A stretch of DNA of 33,458 bases from Amycolatopsis thermalba (GCF_003385215.1 NZ_PQHW01000078.1:1-33458); one strand, 5' to 3'; positions 16,918 through 24,721 are shown, numbered from the stretch's first letter. Program-made: numbers and translations. Notes: generated by a model not told the origin, from the letters alone.

Positions 16918-18423
16918 GTGACGACACTTTCCGACCTGCTGGCCGAGAACACCGGCCTGTCCGGCGAAGCCGCCGACCACCTGCAGGCCGTGGTGGCCGA
17001 GTGGCAGCTGCTCGCCGACCTGTCCTTCGCCGACTTCCTGCTCTGGGTACCCGTGTCGCCGGAGCACAACGAGCAGGGCGGCGACTTCGTGTGCGTCGCG
17101 CAGGCCCGTCCCACGACGGCGCCCACCGCGCACCCCGAGGACGTGGTCGGGACGCGGTTCACGGTCGAGGACCACCCGCAGCTCGCGCGCGCGATCCGGG
17201 AGGTGCGGATCTGCCGCGAGGAGGACCCGCACTGGTACCGGGACCTGCCGATGCGCCGCGAGGCGATTCCCGTCACGTTCGGGTCGAACGTGATCGCCGT
17301 GCTGTCGCGGGAGACGAACCTGGCCGCGCCGCGCGTGCCGAGCCCGCTCGAAGTCGCCTACCTCGGCAGCGCGGGGGACCTGTGCCAGATGATCGTCGAC
17401 GGCACGTTCCCGCACGTCGACAGCCAGACCGACGTGCACACGAGCCCGCGGGTGGGGGATGGGCTGATCCGGCTGGACGCGGCGGGGAACGTGGTGTTCG
17501 CGAGCCCCAACGGCTTGTCGGCCTACCACCGGATGGGGCACGAGTCGGACCTGGTGGGGACGCGGCTGGCGCCGTTGACGCGGTCGCTGATCCGGGACCC
17601 GTTCGACGCGACGGAGGTGGCGCACCGGATCCTGGACGCGCTGGACGGGAAGCCGGGCAGCCGCACGGAGGCGGAGTCGCGGCGGGGGGCGGTCGTGTTG
17701 TTCCGGGCGTTGCCGCTGCGGCCGCACGGGCAGCCGGCGGGGGCGCTGGTGTTGTGCCGGGACGTGACCGAGGTCAAGCGGCGGGACCGGGCGCTGCTGT
17801 CGAAGGACGCGACGATCCGCGAGATCCACCACCGGGTGAAGAACAACTTGCAGACGGTGGCGGCGTTGTTGCGGCTGCAGTCGCGGCGGACGTCGAACGC
17901 GGAGGCGCGGCAGGCGCTGACGGAGTCGGTGCGCAGGGTCGCGTCGATCGCGATGGTGCACGAGGCGCTGTCGGTGTCGGTCGACGAGCGGGTCGACCTG
18001 GACAAGCTGCTGGACAACGTGCTGCCGATGGTGGGCGAGGTCGCGACGGCCGAGTCGCGGGTGAGCATCAGCCGGTCCGGGTCGTTCGGGATCGTGGTGG
18101 CGGAGATTGCCACGCCGCTGGTGATGGTGCTGGCGGAGCTGGTGCAGAACGCGGTGGAGCACGCGTTTCCGGATGGGCGGCCGGGCAAGGTGGAGATCGT
18201 GGTGAGCCGCTCGGCGCGGTGGCTGGACGTGCTGATCCGGGACAACGGGCGCGGGTTGCCGTCGGGTTTCTCGCTGGAGCGGGCGGACGGGCTGGGGCTG
18301 CAGATCGTGCGCACCCTGGTGGAGTCCGAGCTGCGGGGTTCGCTGTCGCTGAGAAAGCTGCGGGACGGCGCGACGCGCGGCACGGAGGCGGCGTTGAGGC
18401 TCCCCCTGGGGCGGCGGCCGTAG
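16918..18423 (+). CDS. pdtaS: Sensor histidine kinase PdtaS
   Basis: The 501-residue soluble HWE/HisKA_2-type kinase has no membrane segments. An N-terminal GAF-like domain (about 1-150) is followed by a PAS-like domain (about 178-285). The dimerisation/phosphoacceptor box is EIHHRVKNNLQT with His304. The HATPase_c domain follows: ELVQNAVEHAF (N box), IRDNGRGLP (G1), GLGLQIVRTLV (G2). In mycobacteria PdtaS phosphorylates the ANTAR response regulator PdtaR, which acts on nascent RNA; pdtaR is not next to it here or in mycobacteria. Start GTG with GAAGGAG upstream. The gene is followed by a 23-bp repeat tract. Confidence 0.93.
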   Translation: MTTLSDLLAENTGLSGEAADHLQAVVAEWQLLADLSFADFLLWVPVSPEHNEQGGDFVCVAQARPTTAPTAHPEDVVGTRFTVEDHPQLARAIREVRICREEDPHWYRDLPMRREAIPVTFGSNVIAVLSRETNLAAPRVPSPLEVAYLGSAGDLCQMIVDGTFPHVDSQTDVHTSPRVGDGLIRLDAAGNVVFASPNGLSAYHRMGHESDLVGTRLAPLTRSLIRDPFDATEVAHRILDALDGKPGSRTEAESRRGAVVLFRALPLRPHGQPAGALVLCRDVTEVKRRDRALLSKDATIREIHHRVKNNLQTVAALLRLQSRRTSNAEARQALTESVRRVASIAMVHEALSVSVDERVDLDKLLDNVLPMVGEVATAESRVSISRSGSFGIVVAEIATPLVMVLAELVQNAVEHAFPDGRPGKVEIVVSRSARWLDVLIRDNGRGLPSGFSLERADGLGLQIVRTLVESELRGSLSLRKLRDGATRGTEAALRLPLGRRP

Positions 18424-18523
18424 GGGTTTCGGCGGTTGGTTCGCCGCGGTTGTGCGGGCGGGTCGTTGGGCCTTGCGGGTGGTCCGTTTGGTGGCCTGGC
18501 GAGTGGCGGGCTGGGGCGGCCGT

Positions 18524-18880
18524 GCGAGTGGACCGTTCGTGAGGCGGCGAGTGGGCCTGTCGTGAGCGTGACCGCGCGAGTGGGCACGTGGTGGCGGCGC
18601 GAGTGGACCGTTCGTGAGGCGGCGAGTGGGCCTGTCGTGAGCGTGACCGCGCGAGTGGACAGGTCGTGCCGTGCGAGCGGGCATGTCGTGGCGGCGCGAG
18701 AGGGCCAGTGGTGGTCGCGCGAGAGGGCCGGTCGTGCCTGCGTGAGGGGGCCAGTGGTGGCGGCGCGAGCGGGCATGTCGTGGCGGCGTGAGGGGGCCAG
18801 TCGCACCCGCGCGAGAGGGCCAGCGGTAGCCGTCCGAGCGGGCCAATGGCGGCGGCTATCAGTGGGCCGGCGGTGGAGGC
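18524..18880. repeat. Degenerate 23-bp tandem repeat tract, about 15 units
   Basis: Units begin at 18524, 18547, 18576, 18599, 18622, 18651, 18673, 18696, 18719, 18740, 18765, 18788, 18811, 18834 and 18857. The commonest length is 23 nt; others are 21, 22, 25 or 29. The pattern is GCGAG(T/C/A)GGGC, two variable bases, GT(C/G)GTGG, then CGGC. The 60 nt at 18524-18583 recur at 18599-18658 with no change, and the units at 18673 and 18765 are identical. Units abut with no unique spacers. It occupies the gap between the converging pdtaS and whiB1 genes (18424-19078), which otherwise holds only terminator hairpins. Confidence 0.8.
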
Positions 18881-18942
18881 CGTTTCCGGGTCGCCGGGTG
18901 GCAAGCTCCACCGCCCCCGAAGCAACGAAAACCCTGCTCAGC

Positions 18943-18993
18943 ACGTTCAAAGGCCCGGCACCCGCGGGAGGTGGGTGCCGGGCCTAAGAACGT
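18943..18993 (-). terminator. Long inverted-repeat terminator after whiB1
   Basis: A perfect 13-bp stem (18951-18963 and 18973-18985) closes a 9-nt loop. It is extended beyond a small AA/AA internal loop by ACGTTC (18943-18948) with GAACGT (18988-18993). On the minus strand the stem is followed by TTTGAACG. It fits a terminator for whiB1 and may also stop pdtaS readthrough. Confidence 0.7.
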
Positions 18994-19027
18994 TAAGTGG
19001 GGGCGTGCAAACCCCTGCGTCAGGTCC

Positions 19028-19050
19028 CGCGTACTCTCGTAAGAGACGCG
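19028..19050 (-). terminator. Second hairpin downstream of whiB1
   Basis: CGCGT (19028-19032), a bulged A, and CTCT pair with AGAG and ACGCG (19042-19050) around a CGTA loop, 29 nt past the whiB1 stop. It precedes the larger inverted repeat at 18943-18993, giving two stem-loops in series on the minus strand. Confidence 0.45.
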
Positions 19051-19078
19051 TTAAGCGACGCCGCAGCGCGTGGAGAGG

Positions 19079-19330
19079 TCAGGCGGTGCGCATGCCGATG
19101 TGAGCACGACGGCGCTTAAGGGCGCGGCGCTCGTCTTCGCTCATCCCGCCCCAGACACCGGCGTCCTGGCCGCTGGCCAAAGCCCAGGCCAGGCACTCGG
19201 ACGCCACGGTGCAGCGGTGGCATACGGCTTTCGCCTCGGCGATCTGCAGCACGGCGGGACCGCTGTTCCCGACAGGGAAGAACAGCTCGGGGTCCTCGTC
19301 GCGGCAGGCAGCGTCGTGGCGCCAGTCCAT
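19079..19330 (-). CDS. whiB1: WhiB-family iron-sulfur regulator, WhiB1 type
   Basis: The 83-residue protein begins MDWRHDAACRDEDPELFFPVG and has the four [4Fe-4S] cysteines at 9, 37, 40 and 46, the same positions as mycobacterial WhiB1. The GVWGG turn and the basic C-terminal DNA-binding tail (SEDERRALKRRRAHIGMRTA) are intact. WhiB1 binds the primary sigma factor, and its cluster reacts with nitric oxide. I chose the ATG at 19330 because GAAGGAG lies about 9 nt upstream and the family starts MDW; a 14-residue upstream extension is unlikely. A CRP-like palindrome lies 76-91 nt upstream of the start. Confidence 0.95.
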   Translation of the reverse strand: MDWRHDAACRDEDPELFFPVGNSGPAVLQIAEAKAVCHRCTVASECLAWALASGQDAGVWGGMSEDERRALKRRRAHIGMRTA

Positions 19331-19400
19331 TTCTGTGAGCTCCTTCTCGGGGCGCAGAGCGTGCTGCGCCACAGGTCGTCATGGCGGATCGTTTCTTGGG

Positions 19401-19427
19401 GTGCTTGTGAATGCTTTCACGAAGCAC
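19401..19427 (-). promoter_or_regulatory. CRP-like palindromic operator upstream of whiB1
   Basis: TGTGA-N6-TCACG at 19406-19421 (CGTGA-N6-TCACA read toward whiB1) differs by one base from the CRP/FNR-type consensus TGTGA-N6-TCACA. It is embedded in a larger dyad: GTGCTTGTGAA (19401-19411) against TTCAC, a bulged G, AAGCAC (19416-19427). In M. tuberculosis whiB1 is directly controlled by the cAMP receptor protein Rv3676, so a conserved site here is plausible. No experiment is implied for this organism. Confidence 0.6.
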
Positions 19428-19594
19428 CGCTTTCGACAAGTGTTTTCGTGACATCGGTGAGTCAGCTCACCTGGTCAGGCGACCCCGCTGACCTGCGGTT
19501 TCTCTCCGAAACGGCCTCCGCGGCGGAAGGACGATGCGGTGAATGGACCGTGTGCGTCGACGAACGGCAAGTTGCAGATCGCCGGGCCGATCAC

Positions 19595-20506
19595 TCACGC
19601 CAGCACGGTCAGCACGCCGGGCACGCTCGTGAAGTCCACCCGGGTCCGACGGCCGATCAGGTCGCCATCCACCTGGAAGTTTACCGGCTCCTCGGCCGTC
19701 ACGCTGAGTTTCGCCAGGTCATCGTGCTTCACGAGCGCCTTGCCGCGATGCTTCGCCTCCGACCGCAGCGCCTGGCGCACGTGCCGGGCCACTATCGGCA
19801 ACGACAGCTTGCGCAACGCGAACAACCCGAGACCCCGGTCGAACGAGCTGCCGGTGTTGAGGTGGACGGGCCGCTCACCCAGGTAGCTCCACGGATCGGT
19901 GTTCGACACGAACGCCATCCGCACCTCGGCCGGCTCCTCGCCGGGCACGTGCACGGTGAGCGGCAGCCGGGGCGAGCGCGGCCGGAAGTAGCAGGCCACC
20001 GCGGCCCGCATGTACAGCAGCGCGTTCGTCTGCTTCCCGCGCCGGTCGGCGACCGTGGCGACCACGTCGGCGTCCCAGCCCAGGCCGGCGTTGAAGGTGA
20101 ACCACCGCCCGTCCGCCAGCCCCAGCCCGACGCGCCGGCTGCGGCCCGACTCGATGGCCGACAGCAGCTGGTGCGTGGCCTCCACGGGGTCCCGCGAGAT
20201 GCCGAGAGCGCGCGCGAACACGTTGGCCGAGCCGCCGGGCACGACGCCCAGCGCGGGCAGCTCGGCCGCCGGCCCGTCGGCGAGCAGGCCGTTGACCACC
20301 TCGTTGACGGTGCCGTCGCCGCCGTGGGCGACCACCACGTCGACCCCGTCCCGGGACGCGTCCCGGGCCACCGCGAGCGCGTGACCGCGGTAGTCGGTCT
20401 CCACGACCTCCAGCTTCACCTGGCTGGCCAGTGCGTGCGCGAGCACGTCCCGCCCGCCGGCCGTGGTGGACGTGGCCTGCGGGTTGACCACCAGAATCGC
20501 GCGCAT
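19595..20506 (-). CDS. Diacylglycerol/sphingosine kinase-like lipid kinase
   Basis: The 303-residue product begins MRAILVVNPQATSTTAGGRDVL. It has the DAGK catalytic signature VVAHGGDGTVNEVVNGL (nucleotide-binding GGDGT) and GVVPGGSANVFARALGI, followed by a beta-sandwich second domain ending VPGVLTVLA. Such enzymes phosphorylate diacylglycerol or related lipids with ATP at the membrane face. The actual substrate is not evident. It corresponds by position to Rv3218. The start is the ATG of MRAIL; TACCCT lies 6-11 nt before it, so the transcript may be leaderless. whiB1 follows on the same strand after a 264-nt regulatory gap. Confidence 0.87.
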   Translation of the reverse strand: MRAILVVNPQATSTTAGGRDVLAHALASQVKLEVVETDYRGHALAVARDASRDGVDVVVAHGGDGTVNEVVNGLLADGPAAELPALGVVPGGSANVFARALGISRDPVEATHQLLSAIESGRSRRVGLGLADGRWFTFNAGLGWDADVVATVADRRGKQTNALLYMRAAVACYFRPRSPRLPLTVHVPGEEPAEVRMAFVSNTDPWSYLGERPVHLNTGSSFDRGLGLFALRKLSLPIVARHVRQALRSEAKHRGKALVKHDDLAKLSVTAEEPVNFQVDGDLIGRRTRVDFTSVPGVLTVLA

Positions 20507-20772
20507 GGTCGCAGGGTAGGCCAAACAGGCGCATCCCAAGCGTCCAGCGCGAACCTCATCACTGCGAAACGACTGCCGGTTGACCTCCCGTCGTTCGGCA
20601 CGGTCCGTTCGTCGTGACAAGTGCACCCCGGGCGTCCGCCGGCTCATCGACGACACCCAGATCTTGACCCCGATGGCCGCGGTTCGAAAACGGCCGACCG
20701 GGTGGCTTAGTATCGAGGGTGTTCACGCACGGTCACCCGTGCCGCGTATCCGCTGGTGGAAGGCCCTTCGCG

Positions 20773-21243
20773 ATGGCGCTCGCCGACAAGATTTCACCCG
20801 CTCCGCGCGAGGTCAGGGCGGCCGGCGCGCTGACCGTCCTGCCGGGGATCGGCCTGCTGGTCTTCGGCGTCCTGCTGTTCGCCTCGCCCGGCGACAGCAT
20901 GCCGCTGACCAGCGTGCTCGCCGAGGGCGCCTTCTACGTGCTGTTCGCCCTCGCCGTGATCGGCTGCGCGATCGGGCTGCTGTTCGGCCACACCTGGGCC
21001 CGCTCGCCCGGACTGGTCATGGCGCTCATCACCGCCGGCGTCGGCTGGTACATGGCTGGCCCGTCCGGGCGGCCGGAGTTCGGGGTGCCGATCATCGCCC
21101 TCGGCGTCGCGATCATCGTGCTGCTGTTCCGCCAGTCCGCGCGGGCGTGGGCGCTCGGGCAGCACGAGGACGAAACCGAGGAGGAGGCCGCCGAGCGCGG
21201 CGGCATGGCCGGCCGCCGCCGCGAGCGCGGCGAGGACGACTAG
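20773..21243 (+). CDS. Small four-helix integral membrane protein (Rv3217c-like)
   Basis: The 156-residue protein begins MALADKISPAPREVRAAG and has four hydrophobic segments (about 16-37, 48-70, 78-94 and 100-117). A very charged cytoplasmic-type tail follows (EDETEEEAAERGG, then a Glu/Arg-rich end). No catalytic motif is recognised and the function is unknown. Size, topology and position between the lipid kinase and an acetyltransferase match Rv3217c. Its TAG stop and that of the converging acetyltransferase gene share the palindrome CTAG (21240-21243). Confidence 0.78.
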   Translation: MALADKISPAPREVRAAGALTVLPGIGLLVFGVLLFASPGDSMPLTSVLAEGAFYVLFALAVIGCAIGLLFGHTWARSPGLVMALITAGVGWYMAGPSGRPEFGVPIIALGVAIIVLLFRQSARAWALGQHEDETEEEAAERGGMAGRRRERGEDD

Positions 21244-21722
21244 GCGAGCTTCGCGAGCTTGTCCAGCGCGGTGTCGGTCAGCCGGTAGACCGTCCACTCG
21301 TCCATCGGGATCGCGCCGAGCGACTTGTAGAAGCCCGTCGCCGGGTTCCAGTCCAGCACCGACCACTCCAGACGCGCGAAGCCGCGGTCCACGCACTCCT
21401 TCGCGAGCGTCGCCAGCAGCGCCTTGCCCAGCCCGGACCCGCGCAGCTCGGCCTTGACGAACAGGTCCTCCAGGTAGATGCCGTGCACACCGCGCCAGGT
21501 GGAGAAGTTCAGGAACCACAGCGCGAACCCGACGAGCTCACCGTCCTGCTCGGCGACGTGCCCGAACACCGCCGGGGTGTCGCCGAACAGCGCCACCCGC
21601 AGCCGGTCGGCCGTCAGGTGGCAGTCCTGCGGCGCCTTCTCGTAGGCGGCCAGGTCGTGCACCAGCTGCGCGACCTCGTCCACATCGGACTCGCGGATAC
21701 GGCGGATGCGGCTGTCAGGCAT
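21240..21722 (-). CDS. GNAT N-acetyltransferase, SSAT-like
   Basis: The 160-residue acetyltransferase begins MPDSRIRRIRESDVDEVAQLVHDLAAYEK. It contains the strand/turn pattern FALWFLNFSTWRGVHGIYLEDLFVKAELRG, the acetyl-CoA-binding GSGLGKALL, and LEWSVLDWNPATGFYKSLGA. This is close to the diamine (spermidine/spermine or thialysine) acetyltransferase subgroup, so an amine acceptor is likely but unproven. It corresponds by position to Rv3216. The 3' end overlaps the converging membrane-protein gene by 4 nt. The methionine-synthase-like gene lies 50 nt upstream on the same strand and could share its transcript. Confidence 0.85.
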   Translation of the reverse strand: MPDSRIRRIRESDVDEVAQLVHDLAAYEKAPQDCHLTADRLRVALFGDTPAVFGHVAEQDGELVGFALWFLNFSTWRGVHGIYLEDLFVKAELRGSGLGKALLATLAKECVDRGFARLEWSVLDWNPATGFYKSLGAIPMDEWTVYRLTDTALDKLAKLA

Positions 21723-21772
21723 GGGAACTCCCAGGGATCCAGCGGGGTGAGCCGCACCCGATCCTGCCAGAC

Positions 21773-22879
21773 TCAGTCCGCGCCCCAGACCCGCTGCGCC
21801 ACCGAAACCGTCAGGTCCAGCTTCCGGCGCTGATCGTCCCAGGTCAGCGGATTCCCCCGCACCTCCGAGGCGAAGCCGCACTGCGGGCTGACGGCCAGGT
21901 CCGCCAGCGGCACGATCCGCGCCGCCTCGTCCACGCGCCGCGCGAGGTCGTCGGGGTCCTCCAGCTCGCCGGTCTTCGTCGTGATCAGGCCCAGCACGAC
22001 CCGCACGCCGCCGGGCACGTGGCGCAGCGGCTCGAAGGTGCCCGCCCGTTCGGTGTCGTACTCCAGCAGCCAGTGGTCCACCGGGATGCCGCCGAACACG
22101 TCCGCCGCGATGTCGTCGTAGAAGCCTTCGTTGAACCACTGGCCGCGGTAGTTGCCGCGGCAGATGTGCATGCCGACCGTGACGCCGCGGTCGCGCAGCA
22201 GCCGGACGACCGCCGCGTCGGCTTCGATGCAGCGTCGCAACAGGACACGCGCGTCGATGCCCTCCGACTCCAGGAGCGCGAGGATGCGCGGGTTGGCGAA
22301 GGCGATGAAGCACGGCGCGTCGATCTGGACGTGCCGGACGCCGTCCTCGGCGAGCGCCGCGGCTTCCTGCAGCAGGACGGCCGCCAGGTCGTCGACGATG
22401 TCGGCCCGGCTCGGGTAGTGGGGGCCGCTGACCCGCGGGTCCCAGTTGGCGACCACGAAGTTCGTGACCTCCGGGATGGAGATCTTGAACGGGCCGGGCG
22501 CGTGCGCGGCGAGGAACGCGGCTTCGCGGTCGGTGAACCGTTCGCGGTAGGCCAGCTTGCCCCCGATCAGCCGGAGGATGCTGCTGTCCTCCTCGGCGTG
22601 GTCGCCGGACTGCCATTCCAGCGACGGCGCCTGCGCGGCGAAACCGTCCACGTGCTCGGTGAGCCGGCTCATGAAATCCGTGCGCAGGTACTCGCCGTCG
22701 GTGTGCACGCCGATGCCGCTGTCCTGCTGCACCGACAGCGCCACCAGGATCGATTCCTGCTCGACGCGCCGCAGCCCGGCGTCGTCGAGCCGGCCCGCCG
22801 CGTGGTCGGCCCGCGCCTTCAGCAGACGCGGCGGCCGGAGGAGGCTGCCGACGTGGGTGGCCCGCGCGAAGGAGTTCAT
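21773..22879 (-). CDS. MetE-like cobalamin-independent methyltransferase-domain protein
   Basis: The 368-residue single-domain protein corresponds to the C-terminal catalytic half of MetE. The start MNSFARATHVGSLLRPPRLL, HTDGEYLRTDFM and the zinc-ligand segments MHICRGNYRGQW (His and Cys) and SPQCGFAS (Cys) mark the YxjG/YxjH-type group. Without the N-terminal MetE half it is probably not the standard methyltetrahydrofolate enzyme; some relatives use other methyl donors or act as thiol transferases. The zinc site appears intact. The ATG at 22879 is a natural start. It may be co-transcribed with the acetyltransferase gene downstream. Confidence 0.85.
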   Translation of the reverse strand: MNSFARATHVGSLLRPPRLLKARADHAAGRLDDAGLRRVEQESILVALSVQQDSGIGVHTDGEYLRTDFMSRLTEHVDGFAAQAPSLEWQSGDHAEEDSSILRLIGGKLAYRERFTDREAAFLAAHAPGPFKISIPEVTNFVVANWDPRVSGPHYPSRADIVDDLAAVLLQEAAALAEDGVRHVQIDAPCFIAFANPRILALLESEGIDARVLLRRCIEADAAVVRLLRDRGVTVGMHICRGNYRGQWFNEGFYDDIAADVFGGIPVDHWLLEYDTERAGTFEPLRHVPGGVRVVLGLITTKTGELEDPDDLARRVDEAARIVPLADLAVSPQCGFASEVRGNPLTWDDQRRKLDLTVSVAQRVWGAD

Positions 22880-22975
22880 GGCGAGGAACGTTAAGCGAAG
22901 CGGATGACGCCGGACTGTCCTCGTTGACCTCGTTTCAAGCGAGCTGGCCGCGCGGGCGGTACGGGATCGCTACGG

Positions 22976-23557
22976 TCAGGACGGCGGGATGTTCAGGTGC
23001 TCGATCTTCGGCTCGCCGCGCTCGTCACCCAGCACGGTGACCCCGGCCGGGTCCAGTCCGAAGTGGACGCCGGCGGTGGCGGGCAGCCCGATCCAGCGCG
23101 CGATCAGCACCCGGCTGAAGTGGCCGTGGCCCACCAGGATCACCTCGGTGTCGGCCAGCGCCACGCGCACCCGCTCCAGCAGGGCGTCGGCGCGGGCGGT
23201 CACCTGCTCGACGGTCTCCCCGCCGGGCATCTCGTGCGTCCACACCGTCCAGCCGGGCACGGTCTTGCGGATCTCCGGCGTGGTGACGCCCTCGTAGTCG
23301 CCGTAGTCCCACTCGGCCAGGTCCTCGGTCCGCTCGTCGATCCGCAGCCCGGCCAGCTCGGCCGTGCGCACCGCGACCTGCCGCGGGCTGGTCAGCACCA
23401 GGGCGGGGCCCTTGCGCAGCGTCTGCAGGGTCAGTCCGGCGGCGCGCGCCTGGTTCTCCCCGGCCGGGGTGAGCGGGATGTCGGTGCGGCCGGTGTGCCT
23501 GCCGTTCACCGACCACTCGGTCTGCCCGTGGCGGAAGAGGAAGAGCTCGTGGTCCAC
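22976..23557 (-). CDS. Histidine phosphatase (phosphoglycerate mutase-like)
   Basis: The 193-residue branch-1 histidine phosphatase has the phosphoacceptor LFRHGQTEWS near the N-terminus and GRTDIPLTPAGE. Arg and Glu sites appear in LTSPRQVAVRTAEL and LAEWDYGDYEG. The second active-site His is in VILVGHGHFSRVL. It resembles mycobacterial Rv3214, an acid phosphatase once called gpm2. The substrate is not evident. I prefer the GTG giving MDHELFLFRHG: a strong TATATT -10 box (23565-23570) ends 7 nt before it, so a leaderless mRNA would begin there; a GTG six codons upstream would overlap this box. Confidence 0.87.
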   Translation of the reverse strand: MDHELFLFRHGQTEWSVNGRHTGRTDIPLTPAGENQARAAGLTLQTLRKGPALVLTSPRQVAVRTAELAGLRIDERTEDLAEWDYGDYEGVTTPEIRKTVPGWTVWTHEMPGGETVEQVTARADALLERVRVALADTEVILVGHGHFSRVLIARWIGLPATAGVHFGLDPAGVTVLGDERGEPKIEHLNIPPS

Positions 23558-23615
23558 GTTTGCGAATATAGCCACCGGTCTGCTTTGCTACCGGTCAGTA
23601 ACATTGGAGGTGCCG

Positions 23616-24083
23616 GTGGCTTCGACCTACTCGCTGTGGCAGCGCCTGAGCGCGCTGCCCGGCGGCAAACGACTGTTCTCGACCGCGATCTGCCTGCGTG
23701 TGCCCTATTTCGGCTCGGTGCTGCCGACCGTGACGGAGCTGCGTCCGGGCTACTGCGCGGTGCGCGCGCCGAAGTGGTGGGGTGTTCACAACCACATCGG
23801 CACCTTTCACGCGATCGCGGCATGCAACCTCGCGGAAATCGCGATGGGCATGCTCGCCGAGTCGACCCTGCCCGCGACGCACCGGTGGCTGCCCAAGGGC
23901 ATGACCGTGCGGTACGTCGCCAAGGCGGAGACGAGCCTGCGGGCGGTCGCCGAGCTGCCGGAGATCCCGGAGTTCGGCGACGAGGGCGTCGAGCTGCCCG
24001 TGCCGGTCGTGATCTCCGACCGGAGCGGGAAGCCCGTCGTCACCGCCACCATCACGATCTGGGTGACGCCGAAGCGTCAGTAG
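23616..24083 (+). CDS. DUF4442 hotdog-fold (thioesterase-like) protein
   Basis: The 155-residue product starts MASTYSLWQRLSALPGGKRLFS. It has the DUF4442 features RVPYFGSVLPTVTELRPGYC, WGVHNHIGTFHAIAACNLAEIAMG and a final strand VVTATITIWVT. This hotdog family is related to PaaI-type thioesterases. The His/Asn-rich loop plus following helix is the usual active-site region, but the substrate is unknown. TTGGAGG (23604-23610) is 5 nt before the chosen GTG; a GTG two codons earlier overlaps that site. Two ACCGGT hexamers, 16 nt apart, lie in the 58-nt divergent gap to the phosphatase. The 3' end overlaps the converging secreted-protein gene by 7 nt. Confidence 0.82.
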   Translation: MASTYSLWQRLSALPGGKRLFSTAICLRVPYFGSVLPTVTELRPGYCAVRAPKWWGVHNHIGTFHAIAACNLAEIAMGMLAESTLPATHRWLPKGMTVRYVAKAETSLRAVAELPEIPEFGDEGVELPVPVVISDRSGKPVVTATITIWVTPKRQ

Positions 24084-24721
24084 TCGCGCAGGCGGACCGT
24101 GGTCGTCTGCGTGTAGGAGTTCGTCCCGGACGCGGCGGGCAGGCCCAGCCGGTGGTCCACCACCCGGCCCAGTGGGCCGCAGTTCCGCGTCCCGGGCACG
24201 GCCAGGGTGTCGTCGTGGGTGGCGAACCGCAGCGTCAGCGGATCGGTGGAGACGACCTCCGTGGGCCCGTCGGCCTGCAGCACGGAGTGGATGACGCCGG
24301 TCGCGCAGTCGCGGGGCAGGTAGGGCGCGTCGAACTCGGCGACGAGATCGATCTCGCCCTTGCGCTGGTCGTTGGACAGGAAGTCGGAGTGGCCGCCGTA
24401 GCCGAACCGCACGGTGGCGTGCGGGAGCCCGGGCACGGCGACCGGTTCGGATCTCAGCGCGCCGAACACCTGCGCGTACCGGCCGTTGAGCTGCCCCTCG
24501 GCGAAGGTGAGGCGCATCGGGCCCAGCGGGAGGTTCCGGACGTCGCCGAAGGACATCGTCGCGGTCGAGTAGAGCACCTCGCAGCGCCACTGGCCGGGGT
24601 CGGCGCCGGCGGGCAGGGCCGGGCAGTCGGCGAAGGTGTTCTCCGCGGCGTGGGCCGGGATGGCGGCGGCGACGGTCAGGGCGAGGGCGGCGACGGCGGC
24701 CGCGGCGAGTGCGATCTTCAT
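24077..24721 (-). CDS. Secreted protein of unknown function
   Basis: The 214-residue product has a classical Sec signal peptide (MK, then an Ala/Leu-rich core, ending IPAHA before AENTFADCP). The mature domain has four cysteines (DCPALP, WRCEV, RDCATG, RNCGPLG), which could make two disulfides, and many short beta-type segments. I do not recognise a family with confidence. It is divergent from the cholesterol oxidase gene across 124 nt, so the two may share regulation, but this is only positional. The ATG of MKIAL is chosen because it opens the signal peptide; an upstream extension has no hydrophobic logic. Confidence 0.75.
   Translation of the reverse strand: MKIALAAAAVAALALTVAAAIPAHAAENTFADCPALPAGADPGQWRCEVLYSTATMSFGDVRNLPLGPMRLTFAEGQLNGRYAQVFGALRSEPVAVPGLPHATVRFGYGGHSDFLSNDQRKGEIDLVAEFDAPYLPRDCATGVIHSVLQADGPTEVVSTDPLTLRFATHDDTLAVPGTRNCGPLGRVVDHRLGLPAASGTNSYTQTTTVRLRDY

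Noticed and set aside
18524-18880. Possible CRISPR array
   Set aside because: Units abut directly without unique spacers, the repeats are degenerate, and no cas gene is nearby.
18436-18987. Open frames on both strands across the 23-bp repeat
   Set aside because: Repetition with a period of 23 nt makes quasi-repeats in all frames; codon positions show no preferred frame, so these are artefacts of the repeat.
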